NCBI GenBank assembly: GCA_900767005.1
Contig: CAAFXL010000181.1
Location: 1 to 16,431, forward strand
Source of the DNA: an uncultured Ruminobacter sp.
GTDB lineage: Bacteria > Pseudomonadota > Gammaproteobacteria > Enterobacterales > Succinivibrionaceae
Direction: 5' to 3'
DNA length: 16,431 bases
Shown here: in pieces, positions 6,806-13,463 of the stretch
How the letters are laid out: each line of letters opens with the position of its first letter
How positions within the stretch are numbered: position 1 is the first letter of the stretch
Made by a program: the position numbers and the translations under genes
The notes under the pieces: generated by a model
Told to the model about the DNA's origin: nothing
The model's database searches: none
Seen by the model: the letters and a program-made list of their open reading frames with translations, nothing else

Positions 6806-8446
6806 AATTTGTAGTTCCTTCTTATACTTTTTAACTAAAGTAGCAAACTCTTTATTATTAGTAATTTTAGCACTTGAGCCACTATTAGGTAAATTTACCT
6901 TCATTGCATTTACCGGGCGGTTATTAATACGCACTTCATAGTGTAAGTGTGGGCCAGTTGATGCCCCAGTATTACCAGAGAGCGCAATTCTTTGATTTTG
7001 TTTAACTTTATCACCAGGTTTAACTAAAATCTTACTTAAGTGCATATAAACAGTTGAATAAGCACCATGATGCTTAATTAGAATATATTTACCCGCTGCT
7101 CCTAAATATTGAGCTTTAACTACAATCCCATCAGCAGGAGCAAATACAGGAGTACCAACTCTAACCCCAAAGTCAGTACCATTGTGAGGTCTAACTTTAC
7201 CAGTAATTGGGTGGCGTCTAGTTGGGTTAAAGTTTGAGGTGATACGAATTGGGGAAGCTATAGGGTAGCGTCTAAACTTCGCTCCATTATTATGGGAGTA
7301 AATTCCGCTTTCATCATAGAACTTTTTATCTTTAGGGTTACGATAAATGCTAATCTTACCTTGTTTTTTAGTTGATAGGTAAATTGCATTAACTACGCGT
7401 TTATCGTGCACTCCACTAAATAGAACACGAATTTCATCTCCTGGGTGAATACGGCGAGCATCAAAACGACCACGTAAACTCTTCATTAGGTCATAAGCTT
7501 CAGCTTTAGTCATCCCAGTTTTAGTAACTGCGGTAATAAAGTTTTCACCTTTTCCTACTTTTATGATTTCAAGCTTTTTCCGTACATTGATTTTTGGGGT
7601 ACTTTCTTGCTTCATCTTTTCAGCTTCAGCAAGTAATTTTTCTTTTTGAGCTTTCTTTTCGGCTGCTATTTGTTCTTTATTCTTAGCTTGAGTTTTTTCT
7701 TTATTTTTGGCTATGGTTTCATTAGCCTTAACGGTTGATTCTTGAGCCTTGGCTGGGGCATTTGGCGTATCAACGGATGGAACAGGACTAATAGTTGCAA
7801 CTTCAGTATTTTCGCCATTAGTTACGCCTAAATGAGCATTTAAATTCTCTTTAACTGAAAAATAGTTATTAGTTGCCTTATCTTTATCAAATCTAATTTG
7901 TTCAGTCTTATTATAAGGCTTAATTAACGCATAAACTTCGTATTTATCACTAAGTAAGAAGTAGAGTTTATCGCCTGGATGAATATCAGCAAGGTTCTTA
8001 CCATATTGGGTATTCATTAAGGCTTGTAGAGTTTCATAAGGAATATTAAGGGTTTTAAAAATATCGTTGATATTATCCCCTTTTTCCACGGTTTGAACGT
8101 ACCAATCAACTGAGTTTTGAGCTTCTTGTTCAAATTGTTTTTGTTCTGACAGTGGAACTTCATCATTACCTAAAAGAAGTTCATCAGGAATTGGGTCGGA
8201 ATCAATACTTTCAGTTGCTAGGGCATCATCTGAATAGATAATACTTTCCGCACTTAACTGGGTGTCAGGAAGATTTCCAGTAGTCCAAGTGCCTTGTTCG
8301 CTTATGTTTAATTTATTAGGAGCAGGTAAAAATACTGCAGTTAGAAGGGAAACAGTCAGAATTGCACAGATTGCAATCATATGGTGTCTGGGAATCGGCA
8401 AACGCCAATCCTGGTCAGATGAAAAATTTTGAAAATCGTTTTTCAT
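6800..8446 (-). CDS. mepM: murein DD-endopeptidase of the MepM type (M23 family, OapA/LysM-like N-terminus)
   Basis: MepM cleaves peptide crosslinks in peptidoglycan so that new strands can be inserted; it works in the periplasm, anchored by an N-terminal helix. From ATG 8446 the protein has 548 residues: a short cytoplasmic lead, one hydrophobic helix at about 22-41, a LysM/OapA-like segment at about 115-165, a Lys/Ala/Glu-rich linker at about 235-285, a second domain at about 290-390, and an M23 peptidase domain at about 395-515. Catalytic zinc residues are present: HxxxD (His421, Asp425), His469 and HxH (His500, His502). The stretch from SNFNP through GPHLHYEV closely matches Escherichia coli MepM (440 residues). 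The extra length is mainly the linker. ATG 8461 would add five residues but has no ribosome-binding site; 8446 has a weak GGTG nine bases upstream and gives the same lead length as E. coli. Confidence 0.92.
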   Translation of the reverse strand: MKNDFQNFSSDQDWRLPIPRHHMIAICAILTVSLLTAVFLPAPNKLNISEQGTWTTGNLPDTQLSAESIIYSDDALATESIDSDPIPDELLLGNDEVPLSEQKQFEQEAQNSVDWYVQTVEKGDNINDIFKTLNIPYETLQALMNTQYGKNLADIHPGDKLYFLLSDKYEVYALIKPYNKTEQIRFDKDKATNNYFSVKENLNAHLGVTNGENTEVATISPVPSVDTPNAPAKAQESTVKANETIAKNKEKTQAKNKEQIAAEKKAQKEKLLAEAEKMKQESTPKINVRKKLEIIKVGKGENFITAVTKTGMTKAEAYDLMKSLRGRFDARRIHPGDEIRVLFSGVHDKRVVNAIYLSTKKQGKISIYRNPKDKKFYDESGIYSHNNGAKFRRYPIASPIRITSNFNPTRRHPITGKVRPHNGTDFGVRVGTPVFAPADGIVVKAQYLGAAGKYILIKHHGAYSTVYMHLSKILVKPGDKVKQNQRIALSGNTGASTGPHLHYEVRINNRPVNAMKVNLPNSGSSAKITNNKEFATLVKKYKKELQIK

Positions 8447-8463
8447 TGTAATAAACACCATTG

Positions 8464-8481
8464 GAGCACAACGTGTGGCTC
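8464..8481. repeat. inverted repeat just upstream of mepM
   Basis: The block reads GAGCACAACGTGTGGCTC: CACA-acg-TGTG (8467-8477) with outer GAG/CTC that pair if one base bulges. It ends two bases before the outer ATG (8461) and 17 before the preferred start (8446), so it could be an operator or an mRNA hairpin near the translation start. It is less AT-rich than its surroundings. Confidence 0.35.
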
Positions 8482-8685
8482 ATAATAATCTACATAAACT
8501 CAAATAAACCAATATTTACTAAATAAGACAAGAGAGTAAAATAAAGGTTCAAAAAATTATGAAGATTTTATCAAAATAAGTGATTTTTTACAATAAAAAG
8601 CCATTTTTCTCTTAATTAATTGATATCACTTAACATTTTTTATTTTATTTATGAAAAAACTTTATCTAAAAAGATATTTATGTGG

Positions 8686-8714
8686 TGGATATTTTATCGC
8701 TCATTAATTATAAT
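8686..8714 (+). promoter_or_regulatory. candidate sigma-70 promoter for yjaG
   Basis: A perfect -10 hexamer TATAAT (8709-8714) lies 17 bases after TGGATA (8686-8691; four of six to TTGACA). The ATG at 8752 follows 37 bases after the -10, leaving a leader of about 30 bases with AAGGT at 8738-8742 as ribosome-binding site. No transcript data are available. Confidence 0.45.
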
Positions 8715-8751
8715 TTTTGCTTAGAATTTGTAGTTTAAAGGTAAGTTTAAG

Positions 8752-9339
8752 ATGATTTTTGGTGATAAATTTTACGTTTATTTAAATAAGCTTAGACCAT
8801 GGCAACAGTCTTTATTTGCTCTAATCTTAGCTGAAAGAATGAGAATTAATTATTTATTATTTTGCCAAATGACTGATGATAAAAAGCGTGATTTTTCATT
8901 TAATAATGCGATAAACACCATGTGGAAGTATCATAGTGATAAATTTAATCATATTGATTTAAAGGCTCTAGCAAAATCTCTTGATAAGTTAATTTTTGAG
9001 GCTAATGATGAAGCAAGTTTTGGGGTGCTAGCTGCAAATGATGCGGTAGGGGCTTTAATGTGTGCCGTTAATGCCATAGTTGAGAAAAAACTTGATGAAG
9101 CGGTAATTGCAAGTAATATTTCAGAGCAATGCGTTGCAAGGTTTATTGCAGTGCAAAGAGGCGAAGAATTAAGTGATGATGACCTTTTAGAAGATGAATT
9201 AATGCAAGAGGAGATGAATTTTCAGATTGACTTAATGAATCAATTTAGAATGGATGACCGCTCAAAAATCAAACCTCTAGTAATTTGTGATGAAATTAGA
9301 TCATCAAAAGTTTCAAATATCGGAATTAGTTTAGATTAA
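8752..9339 (+). CDS. yjaG: YjaG family protein (DUF416)
   Basis: The 195-residue protein matches Escherichia coli YjaG (196 residues) along its length. The start aligns (LxxWQxxxFxxxxxERMxxNYxxFCQ, about residues 13-40), the centre contains the ANDAVGALMCAVNAI segment corresponding to PAIDACVALSELV, and the end is SNIGISLD against SNIGIIFQ. It is soluble, acidic near 150-170 (DDDLLEDELMQEE) and probably helical. The biochemical function of DUF416 is unknown. In E. coli the gene sits just upstream of hupA and near rsd and purHD; here the same genes are all within this window, which supports the identification. It converges on purD over a bidirectional terminator. Confidence 0.9.
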   Translation: MIFGDKFYVYLNKLRPWQQSLFALILAERMRINYLLFCQMTDDKKRDFSFNNAINTMWKYHSDKFNHIDLKALAKSLDKLIFEANDEASFGVLAANDAVGALMCAVNAIVEKKLDEAVIASNISEQCVARFIAVQRGEELSDDDLLEDELMQEEMNFQIDLMNQFRMDDRSKIKPLVICDEIRSSKVSNIGISLD

Positions 9340-9414
9340 TAAAACTTAATAAGTTTATTTACTAAATTTAACCAAATTTGAAAAAAAATAAATATAAAAT
9401 CAATAAAAATCAAA

Positions 9415-9449
9415 CAAAAAAAGATGTAAAAATTTACACCTTTCTTTTT
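9415..9449. terminator. bidirectional intrinsic terminator between yjaG and purD
   Basis: An 11-pair stem joins AAAGATGTAAA (9420-9430) and TTTACACCTTT (9433-9443). On the minus strand every position pairs (one G-U) and the stem runs into seven T residues (9422-9416). On the plus strand there is one A-C mismatch and the stem is followed by TTTCTTTTT. It therefore serves purD best and probably yjaG too. A second, purely A-T hairpin lies at 9496-9519. Confidence 0.75.
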
Positions 9450-9542
9450 ATTGTTTTAAGTAATTTGTTTAAGTAATTCTTAATTAATTTCTTTTAAAAT
9501 ATTTTCTTTGAAATATTTTCAGTAGATTAAAAACTTAAACTT

Positions 9543-10832
9543 TTACTTATTTTCTTCACGCTTAATTGCTCGATATGCAATATCCTTACGATAATACATA
9601 CCATTCCAGTTAATAGTCTTAACTAGTTCATAAGCCTTTTGAGTAGCTTCTTTTACGCTATTACCTAAAGCAGTAACACAAAGTACGCGACCGCCATTAG
9701 TTACGATTTTACCGTCTTTAAGTGCAGTACCAGCATGGAATACTTTTTCATCTTCTGGGTAAACATCTTTTAGACCAAAGATTTCATCACCAGTTTGAGG
9801 TTTACCTGGGTAATTCTTAGCTGCTAATACAACGCCAACTGCTGCTCTATCATCATAGATTGCAGTTTCACCAGCAAGTTTTCCAGTAGCTCCTTTTAGG
9901 CAAAGGTCTACAAGGTCACTCTTCATTCTAAGCATGATTGGCTGAGTTTCAGGATCGCCAAAACGGCAATTAAATTCAATTACCTTTGGATTACCATTCT
10001 TATCGATCATTAAACCTGCGTATAAGAAACCAACATAAGGATTGCCTTCAGCTTTCATACCATTAACAGTTGGCATGATTACCTGATTCATTACTTTATC
10101 AAAAACTTCCTTAGTAACAACTGGAGCTGGAGAGTATGCACCCATACCACCAGTATTTAAACCAGTGTCACCATCGCCGATACGCTTATGGTCTTGGCTA
10201 GTTGCCATAGGAACAACATTGTCACCATCGCTCATTACGATAAATGAAGCTTCTTCACCTTCTAGGAATTCTTCAATTACAACTCTAGAACCTGCTTCAC
10301 CAAAAGCGTTACCTGAAAGCATGTCAGTAACTGCATTCTTTGCAGTTTCTAGATCCATTGCAACAATTACGCCTTTACCTGCTGCTAAACCATCAGCCTT
10401 AATTACAATTGGAGCACCAACTTTATCTAAGTAGGTTAATGCTTCATCGCATTTAGTAAATACTTGATAATGAGCAGTTGGAATATTGTGTCTAGCTAAG
10501 AAATCCTTAGTAAATGACTTAGAACCTTCAAGGCTTGCTGCCATTTTTGATGGTCCAAAAATCTTTAAACCTTCTTTATTGAAGGCATCACAAATACCAA
10601 TAACTAGTGGAGCTTCTGGGCCAACAATAGTTAGATCAACGTTTTCAGATTTTGCAAATTTTACTAAATTATCGATATCAGTTACTTTGATATCAACAAG
10701 TTTAATTTTATTTTCAAGGGCAATTCCAGGATTACCTTGAGCCACAAAAACAGTATCAACCATCTTTGATTGTGCTGCTTTCCAAGCTAGAGCGTGTTCT
10801 CTACCACCGTTACCAATAACTAATACTTTCAT
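9543..10832 (-). CDS. purD: phosphoribosylamine--glycine ligase (GAR synthetase)
   Basis: PurD joins glycine to 5-phosphoribosylamine with ATP, the second step of de novo purine synthesis. The 429-residue protein has standard length and the ATP-grasp layout: N-terminal GNGGREHALAWK (8-19), GPEAPLVIG in the N-domain, ATP-binding KADGLAAGKGV and EEFLEGEEAS in the middle, DHKR...GLNTGGMGAYSP, and the metal-binding EFNCRFGDPETQ near 287-298. The start is ATG 10832, as in other PurD proteins (MKVLVIGNGGREHA), though the upstream GGA is a poor ribosome-binding site. It lies 82 bases downstream of purH with a strong terminator-like hairpin between, so its level may depend on read-through or a local promoter. 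Confidence 0.97.
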   Translation of the reverse strand: MKVLVIGNGGREHALAWKAAQSKMVDTVFVAQGNPGIALENKIKLVDIKVTDIDNLVKFAKSENVDLTIVGPEAPLVIGICDAFNKEGLKIFGPSKMAASLEGSKSFTKDFLARHNIPTAHYQVFTKCDEALTYLDKVGAPIVIKADGLAAGKGVIVAMDLETAKNAVTDMLSGNAFGEAGSRVVIEEFLEGEEASFIVMSDGDNVVPMATSQDHKRIGDGDTGLNTGGMGAYSPAPVVTKEVFDKVMNQVIMPTVNGMKAEGNPYVGFLYAGLMIDKNGNPKVIEFNCRFGDPETQPIMLRMKSDLVDLCLKGATGKLAGETAIYDDRAAVGVVLAAKNYPGKPQTGDEIFGLKDVYPEDEKVFHAGTALKDGKIVTNGGRVLCVTALGNSVKEATQKAYELVKTINWNGMYYRKDIAYRAIKREENK

Positions 10833-10873
10833 AAAAAATCCAAATTAAAAATTTTGTTTATGGAATAAATTAG

Positions 10874-10903
10874 AAAAAGGGAACCTGAAAATCAGGTTCC
10901 CTT
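10874..10903 (-). terminator. intrinsic terminator/attenuator between purH and purD
   Basis: A perfect 12-bp stem joins AAGGGAACCTGA (10877-10888) and TCAGGTTCCCTT (10892-10903) with a three-base loop. It begins 11 bases after the purH stop. In the minus direction it runs into TTTTTC, the form of an intrinsic terminator; in the plus direction there is no T-tract. Only about 41 bases remain to the purD start, so this looks like partial termination within the operon. Confidence 0.8.
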
Positions 10904-10914
10904 ATAAAAATTGA

Positions 10915-12507
10915 TTAATGACGGAAATGACGCATGCCGGTAAATACCATTACCATGCCATGTTCATTTGCTGCATCTATACATTCCTGGTCTCTAATTG
11001 AGCCACCTGGTTGAATAATGCACTTAATGCCAGCCTTAGCAGCTGCATCAACGCTATCACGGAATGGGAAGAATGCATCAGAAGCCATTACAGAACCAGC
11101 GATTGATAAACCTTCGCGTTCTGCCTTAATACAAGCAATTTCAGCTGAGAATACACGGCTCATTTGACCTGCACCGATACCTACAGTCTGACGGTCTCTA
11201 GTATAAACAATCGCATTAGACTTAGTATACTTAACAACTTTCATTGCAAATAGTAATTCATCAAGTTCTTCATCAGTTGGAGCAAGTTTGGTTACAACCT
11301 TGATATCTTCACGCTTAACAAATGAAGTATCAGCTTCTTGAACTAATAAACCACCAGTTACACGCTTATATTCTAAAGCTGGAACACGGCCTTCCCAGTA
11401 ACCACATTCTAGTAAACGAATGTTTTTCTTAGCAGAAACTGCTTGTTTTGCTTCTTCGCTTACTTCTGGAGCAATGATAACTTCGCAGAATTGGTTTTCA
11501 ATAATCTTTTGAGCAGTCTTGCCATCAAGCTTTTGGTTAAATGCGATGATGCCACCAAATGCAGAAGTTGGGTCGGTTGCAAATGCCTTAGTGTATGCTT
11601 CAAAAATATCCTTACCAAGAGCAACACCGCAAGGGTTTGCATGCTTAACGATTACGCAAGCAGGTTCCTTAAATTCCTTAACACATTCAAGAGCTGCATC
11701 AGTATCTGAAATGTTGTTATAAGATAGTGCCTTACCTTGAAGTTGGTTAGCGGTAGAAATACTTGAGTTCTTATTGTCTTCTTCAACGTAGAAAGCAGCC
11801 TTCTGGTGACCATTTTCACCATAACGCATATCCTGCTTCTTAATAAACTGAGCGTTGAAAGTACGTGGGAACTTAGAAGTTTCATTTTCTTCTTCTTTGA
11901 TGCCATAGCTTGGAACCATAGTACCAAAGTAGTTTGCAATCATACCATCGTATTTTGCAGTATGTTCAAAAGCTGCAATTGATAGGTCAAAACGAGTTTC
12001 ATAAGTTAATGAACCATTGTTTGCGTCCATTTCAGCAATAACGCGATCATAGTTCTTAGCATTAACGATAATTGCAACATCTTTGAAGTTCTTAGCCGCA
12101 CTTCTAACCATAGTAGGGCCACCGATATCAATGTTTTCAATTGCTAGTTCAATTGTACAATTTGGCTTAGCTACAGTTGCTGCAAATGGATAAAGATTTA
12201 CAACTACTAGATCGATTGGCTTAATATCATGCTTAGCCATAACTTCATCATCAATGCCACGACGACCTAAAATACCACCATGAACCTTTGGATGAAGAGT
12301 TTTTACACGACCTGACATCATTTCAGGGAAACCGGTGTAATCACTAACTTCGGTAACTTTAACCCCAGCTTCTGCTAATAATTTAGCAGTACCACCAGTA
12401 GATAAAATATCAACGCCACGTTGAGCTAATTTTTTAGCAAAGTCAACAATACCAGTCTTATCAGAAACACTGATAAGAGCTCTACGAATTGGACGAGCAT
12501 TATCCAT
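10915..12507 (-). CDS. purH: bifunctional AICAR transformylase / IMP cyclohydrolase
   Basis: PurH performs the last two steps of IMP synthesis: formylation of AICAR with 10-formyl-tetrahydrofolate, then ring closure. The 530-residue protein has the usual length. The N-terminal IMP cyclohydrolase (MGS-like fold) shows SVSDKTG (13-19), STGGTAKLL and GRVKTLHPKVHGGIL. The transformylase half shows RYGENGHQ (228-235), KHANPCG (288-294, with the catalytic Lys288-His289 pair), DAFFPFRDSVD and QPGGSIRDQE near the end. ATG 12507 fits the family start, with GAGG ten bases upstream (12521-12518). It is the first gene of the purH-purD unit and divergent from hupA. Paired inverted repeats 36-78 bases upstream may be a regulatory site. 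Confidence 0.97.
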   Translation of the reverse strand: MDNARPIRRALISVSDKTGIVDFAKKLAQRGVDILSTGGTAKLLAEAGVKVTEVSDYTGFPEMMSGRVKTLHPKVHGGILGRRGIDDEVMAKHDIKPIDLVVVNLYPFAATVAKPNCTIELAIENIDIGGPTMVRSAAKNFKDVAIIVNAKNYDRVIAEMDANNGSLTYETRFDLSIAAFEHTAKYDGMIANYFGTMVPSYGIKEEENETSKFPRTFNAQFIKKQDMRYGENGHQKAAFYVEEDNKNSSISTANQLQGKALSYNNISDTDAALECVKEFKEPACVIVKHANPCGVALGKDIFEAYTKAFATDPTSAFGGIIAFNQKLDGKTAQKIIENQFCEVIIAPEVSEEAKQAVSAKKNIRLLECGYWEGRVPALEYKRVTGGLLVQEADTSFVKREDIKVVTKLAPTDEELDELLFAMKVVKYTKSNAIVYTRDRQTVGIGAGQMSRVFSAEIACIKAEREGLSIAGSVMASDAFFPFRDSVDAAAKAGIKCIIQPGGSIRDQECIDAANEHGMVMVFTGMRHFRH

Positions 12508-12542
12508 TTGATTAGAACCTCAATATTAATAAAATATGGTAA

Positions 12543-12585
12543 CTAGACGTCATGCACATTTAACGTTTAAAAATGTGATATCTAG
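12543..12585. promoter_or_regulatory. nested inverted repeats upstream of purH (possible operator or leader hairpin)
   Basis: Outer arms CTAGA (12543-12547) and TCTAG (12581-12585) enclose inner arms CACATTT (12555-12561) and AAATGTG (12571-12577), with AACGTT near the centre. A GACGTC palindrome (12546-12551) overlaps the left arm. PurR and other LacI-type operators have a central CG within a palindrome, but the flanks do not match the Escherichia coli PUR box, so a PurR role is only a guess. The element may instead fold in the purH leader RNA. Confidence 0.35.
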
Positions 12586-12842
12586 CAAAATTATTTACTA
12601 ATTGTACAAAATTACGCACTTTTTTACCATATTAATTTTAATTAATTAGTACTTGCAAAATTTGGAAGATGGATAATTCTAAATAAGGTTAATTTGATAT
12701 TTGATTTCTTGCTGATTTTTGCCTATCAATCAATAAAAATTCACACTTATTAAGTTTTAAAAAATTAAAATGTTGTTGAAATCTCTAGATTTTTTACCTC
12801 TTCTGAATGACTTAAAATTGTGAGAAATAACACATTTTTAAA

Positions 12843-12859
12843 TTTTACCTAGGGTAAAA
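12843..12859. repeat. 17-bp palindrome upstream of hupA
   Basis: TTTTACC (12843-12849) and GGTAAAA (12853-12859) are perfect reverse complements separated by TAG. Short spacing and symmetry suit a dimeric regulator's site, but no regulator is identifiable. It touches the hairpin that follows. Confidence 0.4.
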
Positions 12860-12887
12860 ACGCCTTTAAGTTGAAAATAAAGGTGTT
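12859..12887. repeat. hairpin upstream of hupA, terminator-like on the minus strand
   Basis: AACGCCTTTA (12859-12868) pairs with TAAAGGTGTT (12878-12887): ten pairs, one of them G-U on the plus strand, with a nine-base loop. Read on the minus strand it is followed by a T-run ending at 12856, as in an intrinsic terminator, although no minus-strand gene lies upstream. On the plus strand it could belong to a long hupA leader. Confidence 0.4.
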
Positions 12888-13050
12888 AATTTTATAATTT
12901 GCATGTAACATTACAAGAGCAAGTGAACAATCATTAATTACTTAAGGTATTGTTTAGGCTTGTAATGAATTTTTTAGGATTTAATTTTATTAGATCTTAA
13001 GCGGACTTATAAAAATCTAATTAATGAATTAGGAATAGGACTATTATTCT

Positions 13051-13323
13051 ATGAACAAGACTCAGCTAGTAAGTGCAATTGCTGAAAAAACTGGTTTAAC
13101 CAAGGTTCAGGCTCAGCAGGCATTAGATGCAACTTTAGAATCAATTTCTGAAAAGCTTTGTGATGGTGAATCACTAGCAATTTTTGGTTTCGGTACCTTC
13201 AAGGTAAGCCACAGAGCACCAAGAACTGGTAGAAATCCTCAGACTGGTAAGGAAATCAATATTGCAGCACGTAATGTACCTGTATTTACTCCTGCAAAAG
13301 CATTCAAAGATTCATTAAATTAA
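13051..13323 (+). CDS. hupA: DNA-binding protein HU (HupA-like)
   Basis: HU is a small dimeric nucleoid protein that bends and compacts DNA and assists replication, recombination and transcription. The 90-residue protein is the standard length. It begins MNKTQL, has the GFGTFKVSHRA strand (46-56) and the arm motif RNPQTGKEI (61-69), whose Pro63 intercalates into the minor groove. Over its length it is closer to Escherichia coli HupA (MNKTQL, IAEK, FKVxHRA) than HupB, and yjaG, hupA's neighbour in E. coli, is nearby. AGGA (13037-13040) precedes the ATG by ten bases. It is probably transcribed alone, ending at a strong terminator. Confidence 0.97.
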   Translation: MNKTQLVSAIAEKTGLTKVQAQQALDATLESISEKLCDGESLAIFGFGTFKVSHRAPRTGRNPQTGKEINIAARNVPVFTPAKAFKDSLN

Positions 13324-13347
13324 TTTAAATTTACAAGTTTTTAAATT

Positions 13348-13380
13348 AAGCTTCAGTCGAGTGATTGAAGCTTTTTTTAT
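13348..13380 (+). terminator. intrinsic terminator of hupA
   Basis: An 11-pair stem (AAGCTTCAGTC, 13348-13358, with GATTGAAGCTT, 13363-13373; one G-U) and a GAGT loop run into seven T residues (13372-13378) and further T-rich sequence. It starts 25 bases after the hupA stop. Confidence 0.92.
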
Positions 13381-13463
13381 TTTTAGCTTGTATTTAGTTG
13401 AACTATTGCTAAAATTTTAAACTAATATAAATAAGAAAATTTAAAAACATCAATGAGGAACCA

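Larger units (their letters stand above)
12508..13050. other. divergent purH-hupA intergenic region
   Basis: These 543 AT-rich bases hold the promoters of purH (minus) and hupA (plus). I see no coding sequence. For purH, TTGCAA (12658-12653) with TAATAT 18 bases on (12634-12629) is a weak candidate. For hupA, a TATAAA at 13008-13013 would start transcription about 30 bases before the ATG, but its -35 is poor. Three structured elements, at 12543-12585, 12843-12859 and 12859-12887, are listed separately. Confidence 0.5.

Noticed and set aside
8578..8631. AAGTGAT and ATCACTT separated by 40 bases upstream of yjaG
   Set aside because: Short arms with a long spacer in AT-rich DNA are expected by chance.
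9454..9480. Direct repeat of TTTAAGTAATT between yjaG and purD
   Set aside because: A single short AT-rich duplication without spacing or copies elsewhere in the window; not a repeat array.
10165..10740. Plus-strand open frames antisense to purD
   Set aside because: They mirror the codons of a well-conserved gene and show Ser/Leu/Thr-rich, non-protein-like composition.
11443..11939. Several overlapping open frames on both strands inside purH
   Set aside because: All fall within the intact purH gene in other frames and look like compositional by-products of its codon usage.
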